From Ceratopteris richardii (taxonomy: Eukaryota > Streptophyta > Polypodiopsida > Polypodiales > Pteridaceae): DNA of 64,000 nucleotides. Below the pieces are notes generated by a model that had not been told where the DNA came from, made no database searches, and worked only from the letters and a program-made list of their open reading frames with translations. The DNA lies in the NCBI GenBank assembly GCA_020310875.1, contig CM035430.1, forward strand, positions 100,929,931-100,993,930, in the 5' to 3' direction. Each line of letters starts with the position of its first letter. The stretch's first letter is position 1. Below, piece by piece: positions 22,484 to 35,015 of this stretch. The position numbers and the translations under genes are program-made.

Positions 22484-23888
22484 CAATAGAAAGCTATCAA
22501 ATAATATTATATACCAAAAGTAAAAGAGTGATAATTACTTTGTATGTGATCTAAGATGAGAGATAATTTCCTGTACTTCTTTTATAGCCCATCCATTGAT
22601 ACACAAGAGATAGAACACATTTCACGAAGTTATATGAATCATGCATCTTTAAACTAGATAATCTCTTAGGTGTGTAAATTGATTAACTCTTCTTTGTGTT
22701 CATAATATGCATCTCTTTTATTATAAGCACCAAACGAGTAGTTTGATAGGTGGTTTCATCTAGATGCTTATTATAAATTGGCCATAGCTTTGGTTTCAAG
22801 TTTTTTACTTTTAAATCATTTCTTGATGTGTGTGTTTTAATCCAACAAGATGTTCCATAATGAACAACAATCATTTTTTACTATATGTATAGGATCAAGA
22901 AGATGAGAAATCTTTAACCCTCTTGAATTTTCCAAAGAATACCATATTGACATGTTCTTTTCTAGTGATCATCTTCCTTTTCATCTCATCTTTACATCAT
23001 CATCATTTTGACCATCACAGAAGATTTTTTGATTGAGGATCTAAAGGAGGTATTTCTATCTATTTCAAATACCAATCGATTGGTGTCATCAGTTTTAGAC
23101 ACTTACCTTTTCAATCCTTCGATTAGAATGTATTGCTTCTCGATTGCGCCATTATGGATGACCCTCATGCAAAAAGCATGGATATCAAAGATAATTATTT
23201 TTTATGAGATTTTTATCATAAATTGATATTAACAAATCACTTTACTAAGGACAAGATTTATATCCCTTAGTGGAAATTCATACATGCACAGACAAAATAA
23301 AACTTAAAATTATCATAACTCACACAATAGTGCAAATATACCAAAAACTAAATATGTCATTATCTGAACTAAAACCGTATCCTAGAAAACAATACCCATG
23401 AATCATAAGATGACTTTGACCTATGCTTCTAGAGATATGAATAATATTGATACGCCTCCATACCTCTTGGAGGTCATTGGTGAGAGGAGCAAGCTATACA
23501 TTTATATTTTTAACTTATCACTTTCTTGGAATTAAAAGTGAAGGCATTAAATTTTCTTTCTGATAGAAGATTATACTTGATGACTATCGGTGGCGATGTC
23601 GACCATTTACTAGAGTTTATTGAAAACCAATCAAATCTATATAATTCAACACCCAACTTTTGATTGTGTGGATCTTTTGTGAAATTAGGCCATGCAAAAT
23701 CAATGCATTGAAATGATGAACTTTCTGCTAGAATTCTCATTACTCCAAGTTAGTGCTTTTATGATCGGATCCCCATATCAAATGCTTTTATAGTTTTGGA
23801 CAAGAATATTTTAAAACGTTTTTGTGACTCCCTCTAAACTTCTTGTATCTTTTCCTTGTTTATGATTTCAAATATTTTACAACTTTAA

Positions 23889-23915
23889 AATAATAATAAT
23901 AATAATAATAATAAT
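23889..23915. repeat. (AAT)n microsatellite
   Basis: Nine uninterrupted TAA/AAT units. Confidence 0.95.
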
Positions 23916-24865
23916 GATGCAAAACTATCATCATACCCTTATAAGATTGAGGTAGAAGATTTATATGTACAATGGACGTCGCTATAAGTGATGAAGATAT
24001 TTAAAGCATTTTGCCTACAGTACATCATGCCTATTCGTTTCAAAAGAGCTTATGTTTTTCTATTTCATACAAAGATATAGAGAAGAGATTATGCACAAAT
24101 GTGAAAAAACATTCACCTTTATTTTATATGTTTTATACATCTGAGTATTGTTTCATAACCATCCATTTTACCAACATTGATAAAAGAAGTTGTAAATGAG
24201 GTGAATATAATGCATTCTAAGCACAATTAACACATCAAATAGATATGAGGAACTTTTTTACATTCACCCGCCCTTTTTTTCTTCATCATGAAAAACATTA
24301 AAAAACGATACATCACCTTCGGTTTAGTTCTTAACATGGGTGAAGTTTTTGATGAGAAGAGTTTAGTAGATAGTGAGCATATCATGGGTTTCCTTCCTTT
24401 TCGTGCATGAACGAATTTTTCAAAAATTGAGGCTGGCTCAATTTTGGGTAGCCTTCACGAAGTCAGGTTTTTAAAGCCTTTGAAAGACAAATATTAATGT
24501 TTGCAAGATCTTGGTTCTATAAGTTCTATTAATGAGGATCACCACATTAGGTTACGTTCCTATCCCACTTATTCACTCAAGACCTTAGCATTTCTTTTTG
24601 GAGGAGCGATGATGACCCCTACTAGGAGATGATCAATAGTCTGACCATCTTGTTTGTTTGGGGAGCCAGATGCCAATGCATCTTTGAGCAGCATGTGATC
24701 CCTCCAGCAGAGATTGTTTGGGACTTTTGTCTTGAGATGATCCACACTCTTTGGGGGAAATTGGACCATGTTAGGGCGATTTGGATGGCATGATTCGATG
24801 GAGGCTCTCCTTTCTTCAGATTTAGAAGAGAGGTCCTCTCTTTGCCTCTCAAGGTAATACTATTC

Positions 24866-27540
24866 ACTACATAAAGTGACTCTCAAGTCCCATAATGTAG
24901 CTTAGATCAGACCTCATAATTGTTAGATATATAAAACTTCCCACAATTCACATGTACGTAGTAGCATTTTCCATTGCTTCACCTGAGGTAGCATCAAAAT
25001 TCAAATTCTACTATAATGGCATAAACATCTACTTGTATAAATTGAATGTGCAAAACGTAACATAACTCGCCACTAACCTTCATGTTAAAATCTTGCATAA
25101 GAAGTTTCTTTACCTCTTTAATGTTTTCTTCATTATGACCACCTACAATCAATTCCTCAACATAAATAGACACAATTGTAATGTCACCATCAACCTTCCT
25201 TGCATATGGTGAGTGATCTACCTCACACATAGAAAATCCAATTGAGGTTAAATAATTTGTCATCCTTGAATGTTATGTATGAGGTGATTCTTTTACCCCA
25301 TACACAGCCTTTTGCACCCTCTGAACATATTCAAGATGCTTTGAATCCTCATATCCTTATGGTTGGCCCATTTGTACTTCTTCCTCTAAGTCACCATGCA
25401 GAAAAGAATTCTTCACATCAATTTGATGCAAAATCCATGCTAGAAAATATAGCAAGTTCTCTAATAAAAGCCATTTTAGCTACACAAGTAAACAATTCCT
25501 CATAATGAATGCCATACTTTTGTGCATATCCTTTTTCTAACAATCCTAATTTATACTTTCTTATGATAGCATCAACATTACGCTTTATGTTCTCAACTCG
25601 TTTGCAGTTTATGGGTTTCTTTCCTTGTGGCCATGGAGCTAACTTCCATGTATCATTTCCATAAAGTGAGTCTATCTCCTCATCGAGAGATGTATCCCAA
25701 TTTGCATTTGCAATTGCTTTTTCAAAACAAGAAGGTTCAACATCTTGTAGAATCTTAGTCTTGTAAGCACAATTATGAGCCATGTAGCTATCATATATTA
25801 ATTGTTACAAAGAGTTCTCTGTCCTCCTAGATCTTCTTGGCCTTGGGTTACTTCTTCTTATTGCATCATCTGCATATCCCTTTCTTATTCATTGAGTCTT
25901 CAAAAAGGGCAATCAAAGTTCCTCATCAAAAATCGTTTCCCAAACACTTCATTCTCCATCAATAACTTCAAAACTTGTAGATGTTTATTATCGACCGAAA
26001 TATTTTCTTTACCTTTCTTAGGTGGAGTTGATGATTTTTCTAGATTTAAATTTCCACATAATTTCTCACTCCATAAGTATGAGTTCAAGCTATTTTTGGG
26101 TGATAAATTAGGTCCACTTAGAACTTAATATTCTACACTCCAATTCTCAATATTTACATTTTCATTTGAGTGAACATTAATTCTTTCTTTTGCATCAGCA
26201 TAGAAGCCTCATATTTCATTAAACACCCCATCTCTACTTATCTTCACCTGTGATATGAGTGGGTTGAAACATTTATATCACTTCTTTCTCAAAGGAGTAC
26301 CCAATGAAGATATAATTTTCTATCTTTCTATCAAGCTTCATCCTCAACTTGTCTAAAACATGTACATATGAAATGCAACCAAATACTTTCATGTGTGACA
26401 AGTTTGGCTTTTTACTTATAAATTTATCTTGGGGTCTTACTTGATCTACACTAGCAACTATGTTTTTGTCCAAGAATTCCATTCTATGGTGGTGTGTACC
26501 TACATGAAAACTACCTTTGAATTCTATGACTTTTTAGAAAACTATTGACTTCATTTGATATGTACTGTCCTCCTTCATCAAATTTAATGTCTCTATATAC
26601 ATCCCTTTCTATTTTTCCACCATTCCCTTGAATTTCTTAAAGTAAGTAAACATCTCACGCTTCTCCTTCATTAAGTATACCCATACGTTTTGTGTATGCT
26701 CATCAATGAATGTGACATAAAACATGCCACATCTCATAGATGTGGTCTTTGCAGGGCTCCAAACATGCATATGTAGTATCTCTAGAATTTCACTAACATG
26801 CTTGGCATGTGAAAATGGTGCCTTTGACTATTTACCAAATTGACATGCTCTGAATACCTTCTACATCTCTACAACCTTGAAATATCATAATTTATTGACA
26901 ATGACAAGAAACAATTTTGTTTCAATTCCGATATCCCTTACTATAATTACCTGAATCATTTCTTTGGAATTTTTTGTGGACTCTTTTGCCCCCCCTATTG
27001 AAAATTTGTCACATACCCCCTACATTAGTTTGTTGTTGACCTTGGTATTGATTATTATTTCCACTTCCACTTGCACTTCCAAAGCTTTTGCCTCCATCTT
27101 TTTCTCTGGTGTATGAAACTCTTTCTTCACTTGTGATTGTTGTGCCTTTATATTGGACTCATACAATGTGGTCAAATTGTTACAAGCTTGTTTCAAAGTT
27201 TTGCTATCCTAGATGAGCCCAATCATGCTATCTTGTATGCTAAATGATAACCAATACATTACCCTCCATGCTTCTTGATTCCAATGTTCATATGCTCTTA
27301 TTTGGTCCAAAATTTTGATTCCTCACTAATAATTGTGGTGGGTTCCCATTCTCTCATGTGATGCACTTTTAGTCACCTTTTCCCATCAAGAAATTTATCA
27401 TTCTTAATCTCAAAGCATGAAATTAGTTCTTGCCCAACGCATCATTCATATTGACTCATTCCATTAGCGTTTACCATTTTTGCAAAAATTTACATTACTT
27501 CATAGACACTAGAAGTAGTATCTCTAACTGAAGACAATCA
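24866..27540 (-). pseudogene. C1: decayed copia family C polyprotein (gag, integrase, RT)
   Basis: Read on the minus strand from 27478 (MVNANGMSQYE), it holds Gag remnants, then an integrase remnant with ACQFGKQ-type and YVTFID-type segments (about 26500-26900), the integrase C-terminal FGCISYVHV...KIENYIFIGYS (26273-26482), and RT segments (25418-25783, with NANWDTSLDEEIDSLYGNDTW; 24994-25263, with YVEELIVGG in place of YVDDLIVGG). It ends in the RNase H lead-in near 24866 by truncation. Stops and shifts are everywhere. Protease was not found. The same family as C2. Confidence 0.8.
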
Positions 27541-27581
27541 CACTATGATATGAAAGTTAATACTAAAAAAAAAACACTTTT

Positions 27582-27972
27582 TGTCTCGCATCAATGTCAT
27601 GAGGAAGGAAATAGGGAAAAGAGCTCACTCACAAACTCTCACACTCAAAGAGGAGCACATACAAAGATTGAGCCAAGGAAGAATGATCTTCTTCCTTTGC
27701 CTATACTACATAAAAGGAATATACAAGAATGACCTAATACAACAATACAACTAGTGCAATATATAAATAAGAGTACATAAGGAAACACCTTATGTCCACA
27801 AATGAGTTATTTGGAAAGAAAGAAGTGTGCCATCCCTCGCGGTGGATGACTATAGTAAAGCTCAATAAAGTATCACTAGCATATACTGGCATGGCCACTA
27901 TACATGTCAGAGAAATGAAAACATGATATGTGTCATCCTCGATAAGAACATGGTGAGATTGATATCTCGACA
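27582..27972 (-). repeat. Family C LTR shared by C1 and C2
   Basis: Plus-strand ends TGTCTCGCA...CTCGACA, about 391 bp. A PPT-like run (CTTGACGGGGAG on the minus strand, 27973-27985) abuts its right end, which makes it the 3' LTR of C2. On its left, about 30 bp away, is a decayed PBS-like TATCATAG, which makes it also the 5' LTR of C1. It matches the solo LTRs at 33019-33403 and 35016-35412. Confidence 0.75.
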
Positions 27973-27985
27973 CTCCCCGTCAAGC

Positions 27986-29209
27986 TCAACGTCATGTCCT
28001 CTATTCTAAGCATCTTTTGAAATTTCATAAGGTTCTCTACGCCAAATACTTTAGTGAATATATCAACAACTTTCATATCTATTCTCACATAAACAAGATC
28101 AATATCACTTGCTAATACCTTCTCTCTAATGAACAGATAATGTACCTCGATATGCTTTGTTGTAGCATGAAAAATACAATTTTGTGAAAACTAAATCTGC
28201 TAAGATTATCACAATAGATGATGATCGGCTTTTGCACTTCCATACTTAAATCTAGAAGTAGCATCTCTAACAATGATGCCTCACATGCTACCATAGCACC
28301 TCTATACTCAACCTCTATACTCAATAAAGCAAAAGTGCATTCCTTCTTGCTACCTCATATAATAGTTGCACTCCCAAGTGAGAATGGAAAGCTACTAGTA
28401 GAACTTCTATCTAGAATACTACAAGGCCAATCTCCATCAGTGTATCCATCAACTTGCAAATCTACACCAACTTCATAAAACAATGCATAATCCATAGTAG
28501 CACTCACATAATGTAGAGTGCACCTCCGAGCATCTAAGTGGGGTTTCTTAGGAACCTTCATGAATTGACTTTGAAGTCCAATACTGTAGCTTATATTAGG
28601 ACTTGTAATTGCGAGATATATGAAACTTCCCAAAATTTTCCTCTACATAGTAGCATTTTCCAATGCTTCAACTGATGTAGTATCCAACTTCAAATTCTGA
28701 TCTAATGGCATAAATATTGGCTTACAATTAGGCATATCATACTTTTGCAACATAATCAAGGCATATTGCCTTTCCAAAATCCATATACCTGTTTCTATAT
28801 GTATAAACTCAATGCCCCAAAAAAAGTGCAGCTCACCAAGATCTTTCATGTCAATTTCTTGCATAAGGAGTTGCTTTAGCTCTTTAATGGTTTTTTCATT
28901 ATCACCTCCTACAAACAAGTCATGAACATAAACATCCACAATCATGATGCCAGCATCACCCTTCCTTGCATATAATGAATTATTTGTATCATACATAGAA
29001 AATTCAATGGTGCTTAAGTAATCAACAATTCTTGGATGTCAAGTACAAAAGGCTTGTTTAATCCCATACAAGGCCTTTTGCAATGTGCAAGCATATTTTG
29101 GGTGCTTTGAATCATCATATCCTTGTGGCTAGTCCATGTATACTTCTTTCGATAACTCACTATGTAAGAAAGCATTATTCACATCCATTTGATGCAAATT
29201 GCATCTTTT
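27986..29209 (-). pseudogene. C2: decayed copia family C RT/RNase H
   Basis: Minus-strand RT (28643-28996) with VYVHDLFVGGDNEKTIKELK, the second-position Asp of YVDD changed to His, then GELHFFWGIEF; the RNase H part (28355-28633) has YTDGDWPCSILDRSSTS, and 28112-28324 has the YRGAMVACEASLLEMLL-type and KHIEV-type regions in degraded form. The 5' part of the element is missing beyond about 29178-29209, where a family B LTR begins. Closely matches C1 where they overlap (RT and the RNase H lead-in). Confidence 0.85.
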
Positions 29210-29400
29210 TGTTGTAGGAAGAAGAAGCTTAGATCACAACACACAATACTAAATGTATTACCACTAGAATGTACAAAGCTAAGTAACATGTTAGGGCTAT
29301 AGGCATATATACAAGCCGAGGGAAAACCTCCTAAAGAAGGAAAAAAGTGTCCCGATGATCCTAGAGTGTTCACACACATCACTACCCAAATATATCAATA
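29210..29400 (-). repeat. Family B LTR, internally deleted
   Basis: Minus-strand match to the B1 LTR over most of its length but about 35 bp shorter near the plus-strand left end. It keeps TGTTG...TATCAATA ends. No internal B sequence or target duplication adjoins it, so it is a solo or truncated LTR. Confidence 0.8.
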
Positions 29401-30061
29401 GCAATGAAGACTCATGTTTTGCTTTGGCCTTGATTGACTCAGGGTCATAAATAAATGTGATCTCTAAGAATTTATATGATCAGTTTAGGTGGTGGATAGA
29501 TAAGGACCATGGATGGAGGATGAGGACAGCAGATAATGGCTCTAGAGCTCTACTTGGGGCATGTGCCTTTGTAACTGTGATGATAGGAGAGATTTTTTAC
29601 GAATTTTATTTCTTCGTCCAGGATCATTGTTTGTATGAGCCTATCCTTGGGCAACCTTTTATAAACGAAGTATGAATGGAAACTAAGGCGATGGATGATG
29701 GATCTACCTATGCACAAATCTGTTCAACATCTGGTCTTCATTCTTTGCAAGTAATGGCAATGTGCCCAAATTATTCAAGAAATAGAAAGAATATAAGAAA
29801 GCGACCCATTAACTCTCATGATCATGATGATCGTATATCCATAGGAGAGTATAGAGCTTCTATTGATCAAAATTTCTGTTAGGATCCACTATTGAGTGAG
29901 ACAACAGTGGGAGTTGGTTTGATGTCTCACAAGACTCTGTACATAGCTTTGAGAGTTTCTCCATTTATTCATCTGCATTTACGTTGCTGTATTTACAAAA
30001 GGAAAATATTTCAAATAAATTCCAAAAGAATTATGAAAGACATTATAAAAATTCAGGAATT

Positions 30062-30192
30062 GTCCAAATGGGTTTGGTGTAGCGGATAGCATCGAACGTC
30101 GTGGGGCTAATGGCCTGGGTTCGATTCCTACCCGGCTGGACATTTCAATTCCTTCTCATTTCAACTTTCCTTGTACCCTCAAAAAAAGAAAT
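30062..30192 (+). mobile_element. tRNA-derived SINE (131 bp), second family
   Basis: A tRNA-like head beginning GTCC and closing with GGAC at 30138-30141, an A-box TGGTGTAGCGG near 30075-30086, and a perfect B-box GGTTCGATTCC at 30118-30128. A short unrelated tail ends in an A-rich stretch (AAAAAAAGAAAT). Flanked by a 7-bp duplication AGGAATT at 30055-30061 and 30193-30199. The anticodon arm is not convincing, so it is not called a tRNA gene. It is inserted in the gypsy relic between protease and RT. Confidence 0.8.
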
Positions 30193-32308
30193 AGGAATTA
30201 TGTCGCCTGATGAGAAGATAGAAAATATGATCCAGTTAGACAGAAGTTTGACTACTCTAGAAGAGCTTGAGTAGGCATTTGAGAGGAGTGAAAAATAAAA
30301 AAATCATTATGCATAGTTCTATCCAAGAGTATGAAATGATCATCGAGTTCTTGAGAGGGCATGAAGTGAATGTGAACACGAAATATAAGACTGTTGACAA
30401 GAAAGTGAAACATATAGCTCAACCTTTGCCAGAAGATAGTCATGAGAAATATCTGCGAGTGTCAGATGACCCTATGTTAAGATGATGAGAGCTCATAGGG
30501 CATCATTTTACTGATGAGACTGTGAAAGAAATAAAGTTTGGAGAAAAATAATTCCTAAGAGATGAAGAAAAAGAGAAATTCATAGAAGTCATCAAGAAAC
30601 ACGAGAAAGCATTTTCTCTTTTGCCACATGAGATAGGCTTTATAGATTCGAAACAAGTACCCCCCATGATTATCTTTACAATGCCACATATACCATGAAA
30701 TATCTAGAACTAGTCCCAAAGGCTCACTTGCATGAGCTGATGAGGCTATTAAAGGAAAAGATATTCATGCAGATATTGGAACCATCCTTGGTGCCATATT
30801 TGAATAGGTGGTTTAGAGTGCCTAAGAAAAATGTGAAACTTTGTTTTATTCAAGATCTATAGCATGTGAATAAAGTCATAATCAAAAAATGTATAGACAC
30901 GGCCCATTGTAGATGAGTTTGCAGAAGCATTTGTTGGGCATTCCATCTACTCTATGGGCGATTTGTATTCAAGATATGACCAGTTTTAGTTGGATGTTGA
31001 GAGCAGAGATATCACGATAATGAAGACTCCATTGGGCCTTGTACATATGTGTATGTTGCCATAGGGAAAGACGAATTGTGTGGCTCACATGATGAATGCC
31101 ATGAGCCTAGCCCTACAAGACTTTATATCTTCAGTGACTATGCCCTTTATTGATGATATTCCAATAAAGAGATATGAGGAAAGAGTGAAAGATGAAACTT
31201 TAGATGCTTTCAGAAAATTTGTTAGTGACCATATCTCTAACTGTGAGAAAATCTTTGAGAAACTTGAAGATGTGGGGCTAACACTTTCTCTAGAGAAATC
31301 TATTTTTGGTGTTGATGAGGTCCTCATTGTAGGACATCTGTGTGGATACTATGGCCCCAAGCCATACCCGCAAAAACTTGAGGCCATTAGCAAGATTTCT
31401 AAGGTGCTTCATATTGTTAGTGAGGGGAGAAGGTTCTTCGGAGCCTCTGTATTCTACATGATATGGATGCCTCACTTTCCTCATGTTGTGAACCTGTTAT
31501 ATGATTTTTTGAGAAAGAAAATGAAGTTCGTTTGGATAGAGAAACAATCAAGAGTGATGCATAGACTAAGGCAACTGCTAATTGAAGCCCGAATTTTGAA
31601 AATCATTGATTATTCAGGTGAGAGGCCTATCATTTTGATTGTTGACATGAGTCCTATTGATATAGGTTGAGTCATAGGACATGATGATGATGAGGGGCAA
31701 AGATAGGCAATTTTCTTTGGTGCAAAGATTCTGCATGACACGCAAAGAAAATATCTACAAATAAAGAGAGAGCTATGGGGATTATTCACTACTTTAAAGA
31801 CCAATAAAGAGTATGTCATTGGGGTGAATGTGCTAGTTGAGACCGATTGTCTTCCACTGATTGGCATGATAGCAAATTGTTCTTCTCCGGATATCGCTAT
31901 GCTTAGATGGATCTCTTATGTAAAGTTTATAAATCCTACTTTTGTTCACAAATTGAGTTAGTTTATTTTACAAACTAAGTCAATAGAACTTATTATATGC
32001 TAGTACCTAGGATACGTTGATGGATCTAAATGAGTTGAATGAACGAAAGATCTACAAAGCCTATGGTTTATTCATCTGATTACTTGTCTCATTGTTGAAG
32101 CAAAAACATAGTATGATGTTTGTGACACTTGCATCTGCGTTATTTTCTAAAATTTGTACTAATCTTTATAAATTTGCATGGAATGTATGAACTCATGTTT
32201 CAAATTTTGAAAAGAAAAACATTAACGTTAAAAAGAGTTTTCAAAAGAATCCTGGTACTCTTCGATTGCATTTTCCAGGTTGGCCTATCAAGACGATGTG
32301 AAGGTTTA

Positions 32309-32319
32309 GTGGGGGCAGA
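32309..32319 (+). other. Gypsy polypurine tract
   Basis: GTGGGGGCAGA immediately before a TG that opens the LTR (TGTCGGGATG). The second copy is at about 34326-34336. Confidence 0.7.
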
Positions 32320-32986
32320 TGTCGGGATGAAATCCCTCAAGGAAGTGTACCTCAAGAACGTTTTTCAAGTTCATTTCATTGATCTTTTGGTTATGGTGTG
32401 ATGTTTTGGCTATAGAGAGTTATAAATTGTTCATCTTTTGGTTGATCTAATTGATTATGAGATGAAGAACTATATCACTTATGTACTTTAGACGTGTATA
32501 TTTGTAAATAGATCATTACCTAATTCTAAAACCCTAAAACCCAGGGTTTGATCCTTAGAAAACCTAAATTTAACCCTCAAAACCCTAGGTTTGACTCTTA
32601 GAAACCCTAGGATTTTAGGCCATGAATGTAAATAAAACCTTTAATTGATGTGTTTGACCTTGATCATAGGCAAACCCTAACTTTCCCTAATTGAAACCCC
32701 AAGTTTGAGTCTTAGAACTACCATTTATCCTAAGTCTAATCCTTTGATTTAATTTAATTTTGTACATAAGATGTGAAAGGAAACCTTAGTTGAAAACTAG
32801 AAAGAGAAAAAGAAAAAGAAACAAAATTAGAAAAAGCAAAATTGGAAAAATGAAAAGAGAAAATCAAAAAATAAAATAAAAGATGAGATTCTCCAAAAAT
32901 AGCAAAAGAGCATGCAGGAAGATTTTGGAAATAGAAAGAATCAATGAGGAGGTTAGAAGATTCTAGAGAGAAGCCCTAGGAGCAAC

Positions 32987-32994
32987 TATAAATA
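32987..32994 (+). promoter_or_regulatory. TATA box in gypsy LTR
   Basis: TATAAATA followed by GAGG, a classic plant TATA context, conserved in the duplicate at 34984-34991. It is about 25 bp upstream of the solo C LTR insertion, so that insertion would have separated promoter and transcript start region. Confidence 0.5.
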
Positions 32995-33018
32995 GAGGTC
33001 CCATGTTCATTTGTTTTT

Positions 33019-33403
33019 TGTCACGAGTAAGGAGATAAGGAAGAGAGCTCACACACGCAGTCTCACAATCAAAGAGAAGTACACACTCAGATTGAGGCAA
33101 GGAAGAATGCTCTTCTTCTTCTTCTTCTTCTTCTATTACATAAAAAATATTGTACAAGAATGACCTAAAAAAAAGAATACAATTACTTCAATATATAAAG
33201 ACCAGTACATAAGGAAAAACCTAATATTTGCGAATGAGTGAGCTGGCAAGAACAAATGTGCCATCACTCTCGGTAGATAAATTTAATAAAGCTCAATGAA
33301 GTGTCCCTGATATATAACGACGTGACCATTATACATGTTAGAGAAATGAAAAAGTAATATGTGTCATCTTGGATCATCACATGTTGAGCTTGATATCTCA
33401 ATA
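33019..33403 (-). repeat. Solo LTR of family C (copy 1)
   Basis: Plus-strand ends TGTCACGAG...TCAATA. It matches the 27582-27972 LTR and includes a (TTC)n run at 33109-33133. GTTTT lies on the right flank and GTTTTT on the left, matching the exact GTTTT duplication seen around copy 2, so this is a bona fide insertion that recombined to a solo LTR before the 2-kb segment was duplicated. Confidence 0.85.
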
Positions 33404-33655
33404 GTTTTCCCTGAAGATCTCTCCAGGTATGCTACTTTGCCTTTCTTGTTCATTCATTTACTTGTACATATTTTCATGATTATGCTTTATGATTACATGT
33501 TGTTCTCTCTTCATGAACACCTCTCAAATTCTCTATCTCCGGCCACCATGCCGAGCGAGAATTGTAATTTTTGATGCGTGTGTGTACGCGCTTGTGAGTT
33601 CTATGAGTTACAACGAGAGAGAGAGAGAGAGAGATTTGGTTCTTTAGGAGTCACG

Positions 33656-33803
33656 ACTCATCACCTACTTCATTCAATGACCAATGCCTTCCTGGAAAGG
33701 TGACTCACAAAAGGCTATTATCTGAGAAGAATGGACTGCTGACACATACATGGAGACAAAGGTAGTTTCAAAAGAGACGCGCACTAAGCGAAAATGGTGA
33801 ATT

Positions 33804-33847
<44 letters not shown>

Positions 33848-33905
33848 CGCTGCCATAGATACGGTGATGGCGATGGAGTTGGAGAGAGAGAGAGAGAGAA
33901 TAGAT
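33656..33905. repeat. GA-rich dispersed repeat, copy near 33.7 kb
   Basis: Starts with CATTCAATGACCAATGCC and TTCCTGGAAAGGTGAC, continues through TATCTGAGAAGAA and GAGACGCGCACTAAGCG and ends in GA tracts (33810-33845, 33882-33899). The same unit occurs at 39203-39400 (plus) and, in part, inverted at 38900-39010. Confidence 0.85.
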
Positions 33906-35015
33906 GGATATCACTATGCTTAGATGGATCTCTTATGTAAAGTTTATAAATCCTACTTTTGTTCACCAATTGAGTTAGTTTATTCTACAAACTGAGTCAA
34001 TAGAACTTATTATATGCTAGTACCTAGGATAAGTTGCTGGATCTAAATGAGTTGAATGAACGAAAGATCTACAAAGCCTATGGTTTATTCATCTGATTAC
34101 TTGTCTCATTGTGGAAGCAAAAACATGGTATGATGTTTGTGACACTTGCATCTGCATTATTTTCTAAAATATGTACTAATATTTATAAATTTGCATGGAA
34201 TGTATGAACTCATGTTTCAAATTTTGAAAAGAAAAACATTAAAGTTAAAAAGAGTTTTCAAAAGAATACTGATACTCTTCGATTGCATTTTGCACGTTGG
34301 CCCATCGAGACGATGTGAAGATTTATTGGGGGTAGATGTCGGGATGAAATCCCTCAGGGAAGTGTACCTCAAGAACATTTTTCAAGTTCATTTCATTGAT
34401 TTTTTGGTTATGGTGTGATGTTTTGGCTATAGAGAGTTATAAACTGTTCCTCTTTTGGTTGATCTGATTGATTATGAGATGAAGAACCATATCACTTATG
34501 TACTTTAGACTTGTATATTTGTAAATAGATCATTAACCTAATTCTAAAACCCTAAAACCCAGGGTTTGATCCTTAGAAAACCTAAACTTAACCCTCAAAA
34601 CCCTAGGTTTGACCCTTAGAAACCCTAGGATTTTAGGCCATGAATGTAAATAAAACCTTTAATTGACGTGCTTGACCTTGATCATAGGCAAACCCCAAGT
34701 TTGAGCCTTAGAACTACCATTTATCCTAAGTCTAACCCTTTGATTTAATTTAATTTTGTAGATAATGTGTGAAACCAAACCTTAGTTGAAAAATAGAAAG
34801 AGAAAAAGAAAAAGAAACAAAATTAGAAAAAGTAAAATTGGAAAAATGAAAAGAGAAAATCCGCAAATAGAAATAAAAGATGAGATTCTCCAAAAATAGC
34901 AAAAGAGCATGCAAGAAGATTCTAGAAATAGAAAGAATCAATGAGGAGGTTAGAAGATTATAGAGAGAAGCCCTAGGAGCAACTATAAATAGAGGTCCCA
35001 TGTTCATTTGGTTTT

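Larger units (their letters stand above)
21766..24865. other. Unassigned AT-rich stretch
   Basis: About 3.1 kb between the B2 breakpoint and the C1 breakpoint. I find no recognisable protein, LTR, or RNA gene. Short frames (for example 22059-22322 plus, 23510-23740 minus, 24622-24867 minus) show no known motif. It contains a 53-bp tandem duplication (22378-22483) and an AAT microsatellite (23889-23915). Part of it may be a degraded insertion that truncated B2 and C1. Confidence 0.6.
29410..32319 (+). pseudogene. Decayed Ty3/gypsy pol (protease, RT, RNase H)
   Basis: The protease lies at about 29425-29675: LALIDSGS, then a stop, then INVISKNLYDQF, and YEPILGQPFI at its end. RT remnants lie at about 30600-31380, including a QFxLDVESRDITIMKTPLGL-type segment and PFIDDIPIK where the FVDD/YIDD motif is expected; the 31080-31670 frame continues through GRRFFGASVFYMIWMPHF into RNase H with VDMSPIDIG. 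RNase H continues to about 31970 (GAKILHDTQRKYLQIKRELWGLF, VETDCLPLIGMI). Integrase is not found. Many stops. A SINE is inserted at 30062. A PPT at 32309-32319 leads into the LTR. Confidence 0.85.
31889..33655 (+). repeat. 2-kb tandem duplication, copy 1
   Basis: Contains the last part of gypsy RNase H, PPT, LTR and downstream sequence. It aligns with 33906-35942 throughout. Copy 1 lacks the SINE found in copy 2 and has 22 bp that copy 2 lacks near 32665-32700. The spacer 33656-33905 holds a GA-rich repeat also present at 39203-39400. Confidence 0.93.
32320..33655 (+). repeat. Gypsy 3' LTR, right end uncertain, carrying a solo C LTR
   Basis: Starts TGTCGGGATG after the PPT. It contains AAACCCTA-like motifs, a long purine-rich stretch (32790-32890) and a plant TATA box TATAAATA at 32987-32994. 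It is interrupted by a solo family C LTR at 33019-33403. I cannot define its right end; the coordinate given is the end of the duplicated unit. Confidence 0.55.

Noticed and set aside
29210..29400. 3' LTR of B2, making B2 a complete 10.7-kb element
   Set aside because: It is in the opposite orientation to B2 and has no adjoining B internal sequence.
30062..30142. Candidate tRNA gene
   Set aside because: The B-box is perfect but the anticodon arm does not fold, and the sequence continues into an A-rich tail bounded by a 7-bp duplication, so a SINE explains it better.
32520..32630. AAACCCTA-type motifs resembling plant telomere repeats (also 34545-34640)
   Set aside because: Only isolated, imperfect units within the gypsy LTR; no tandem array, so not an interstitial telomere.
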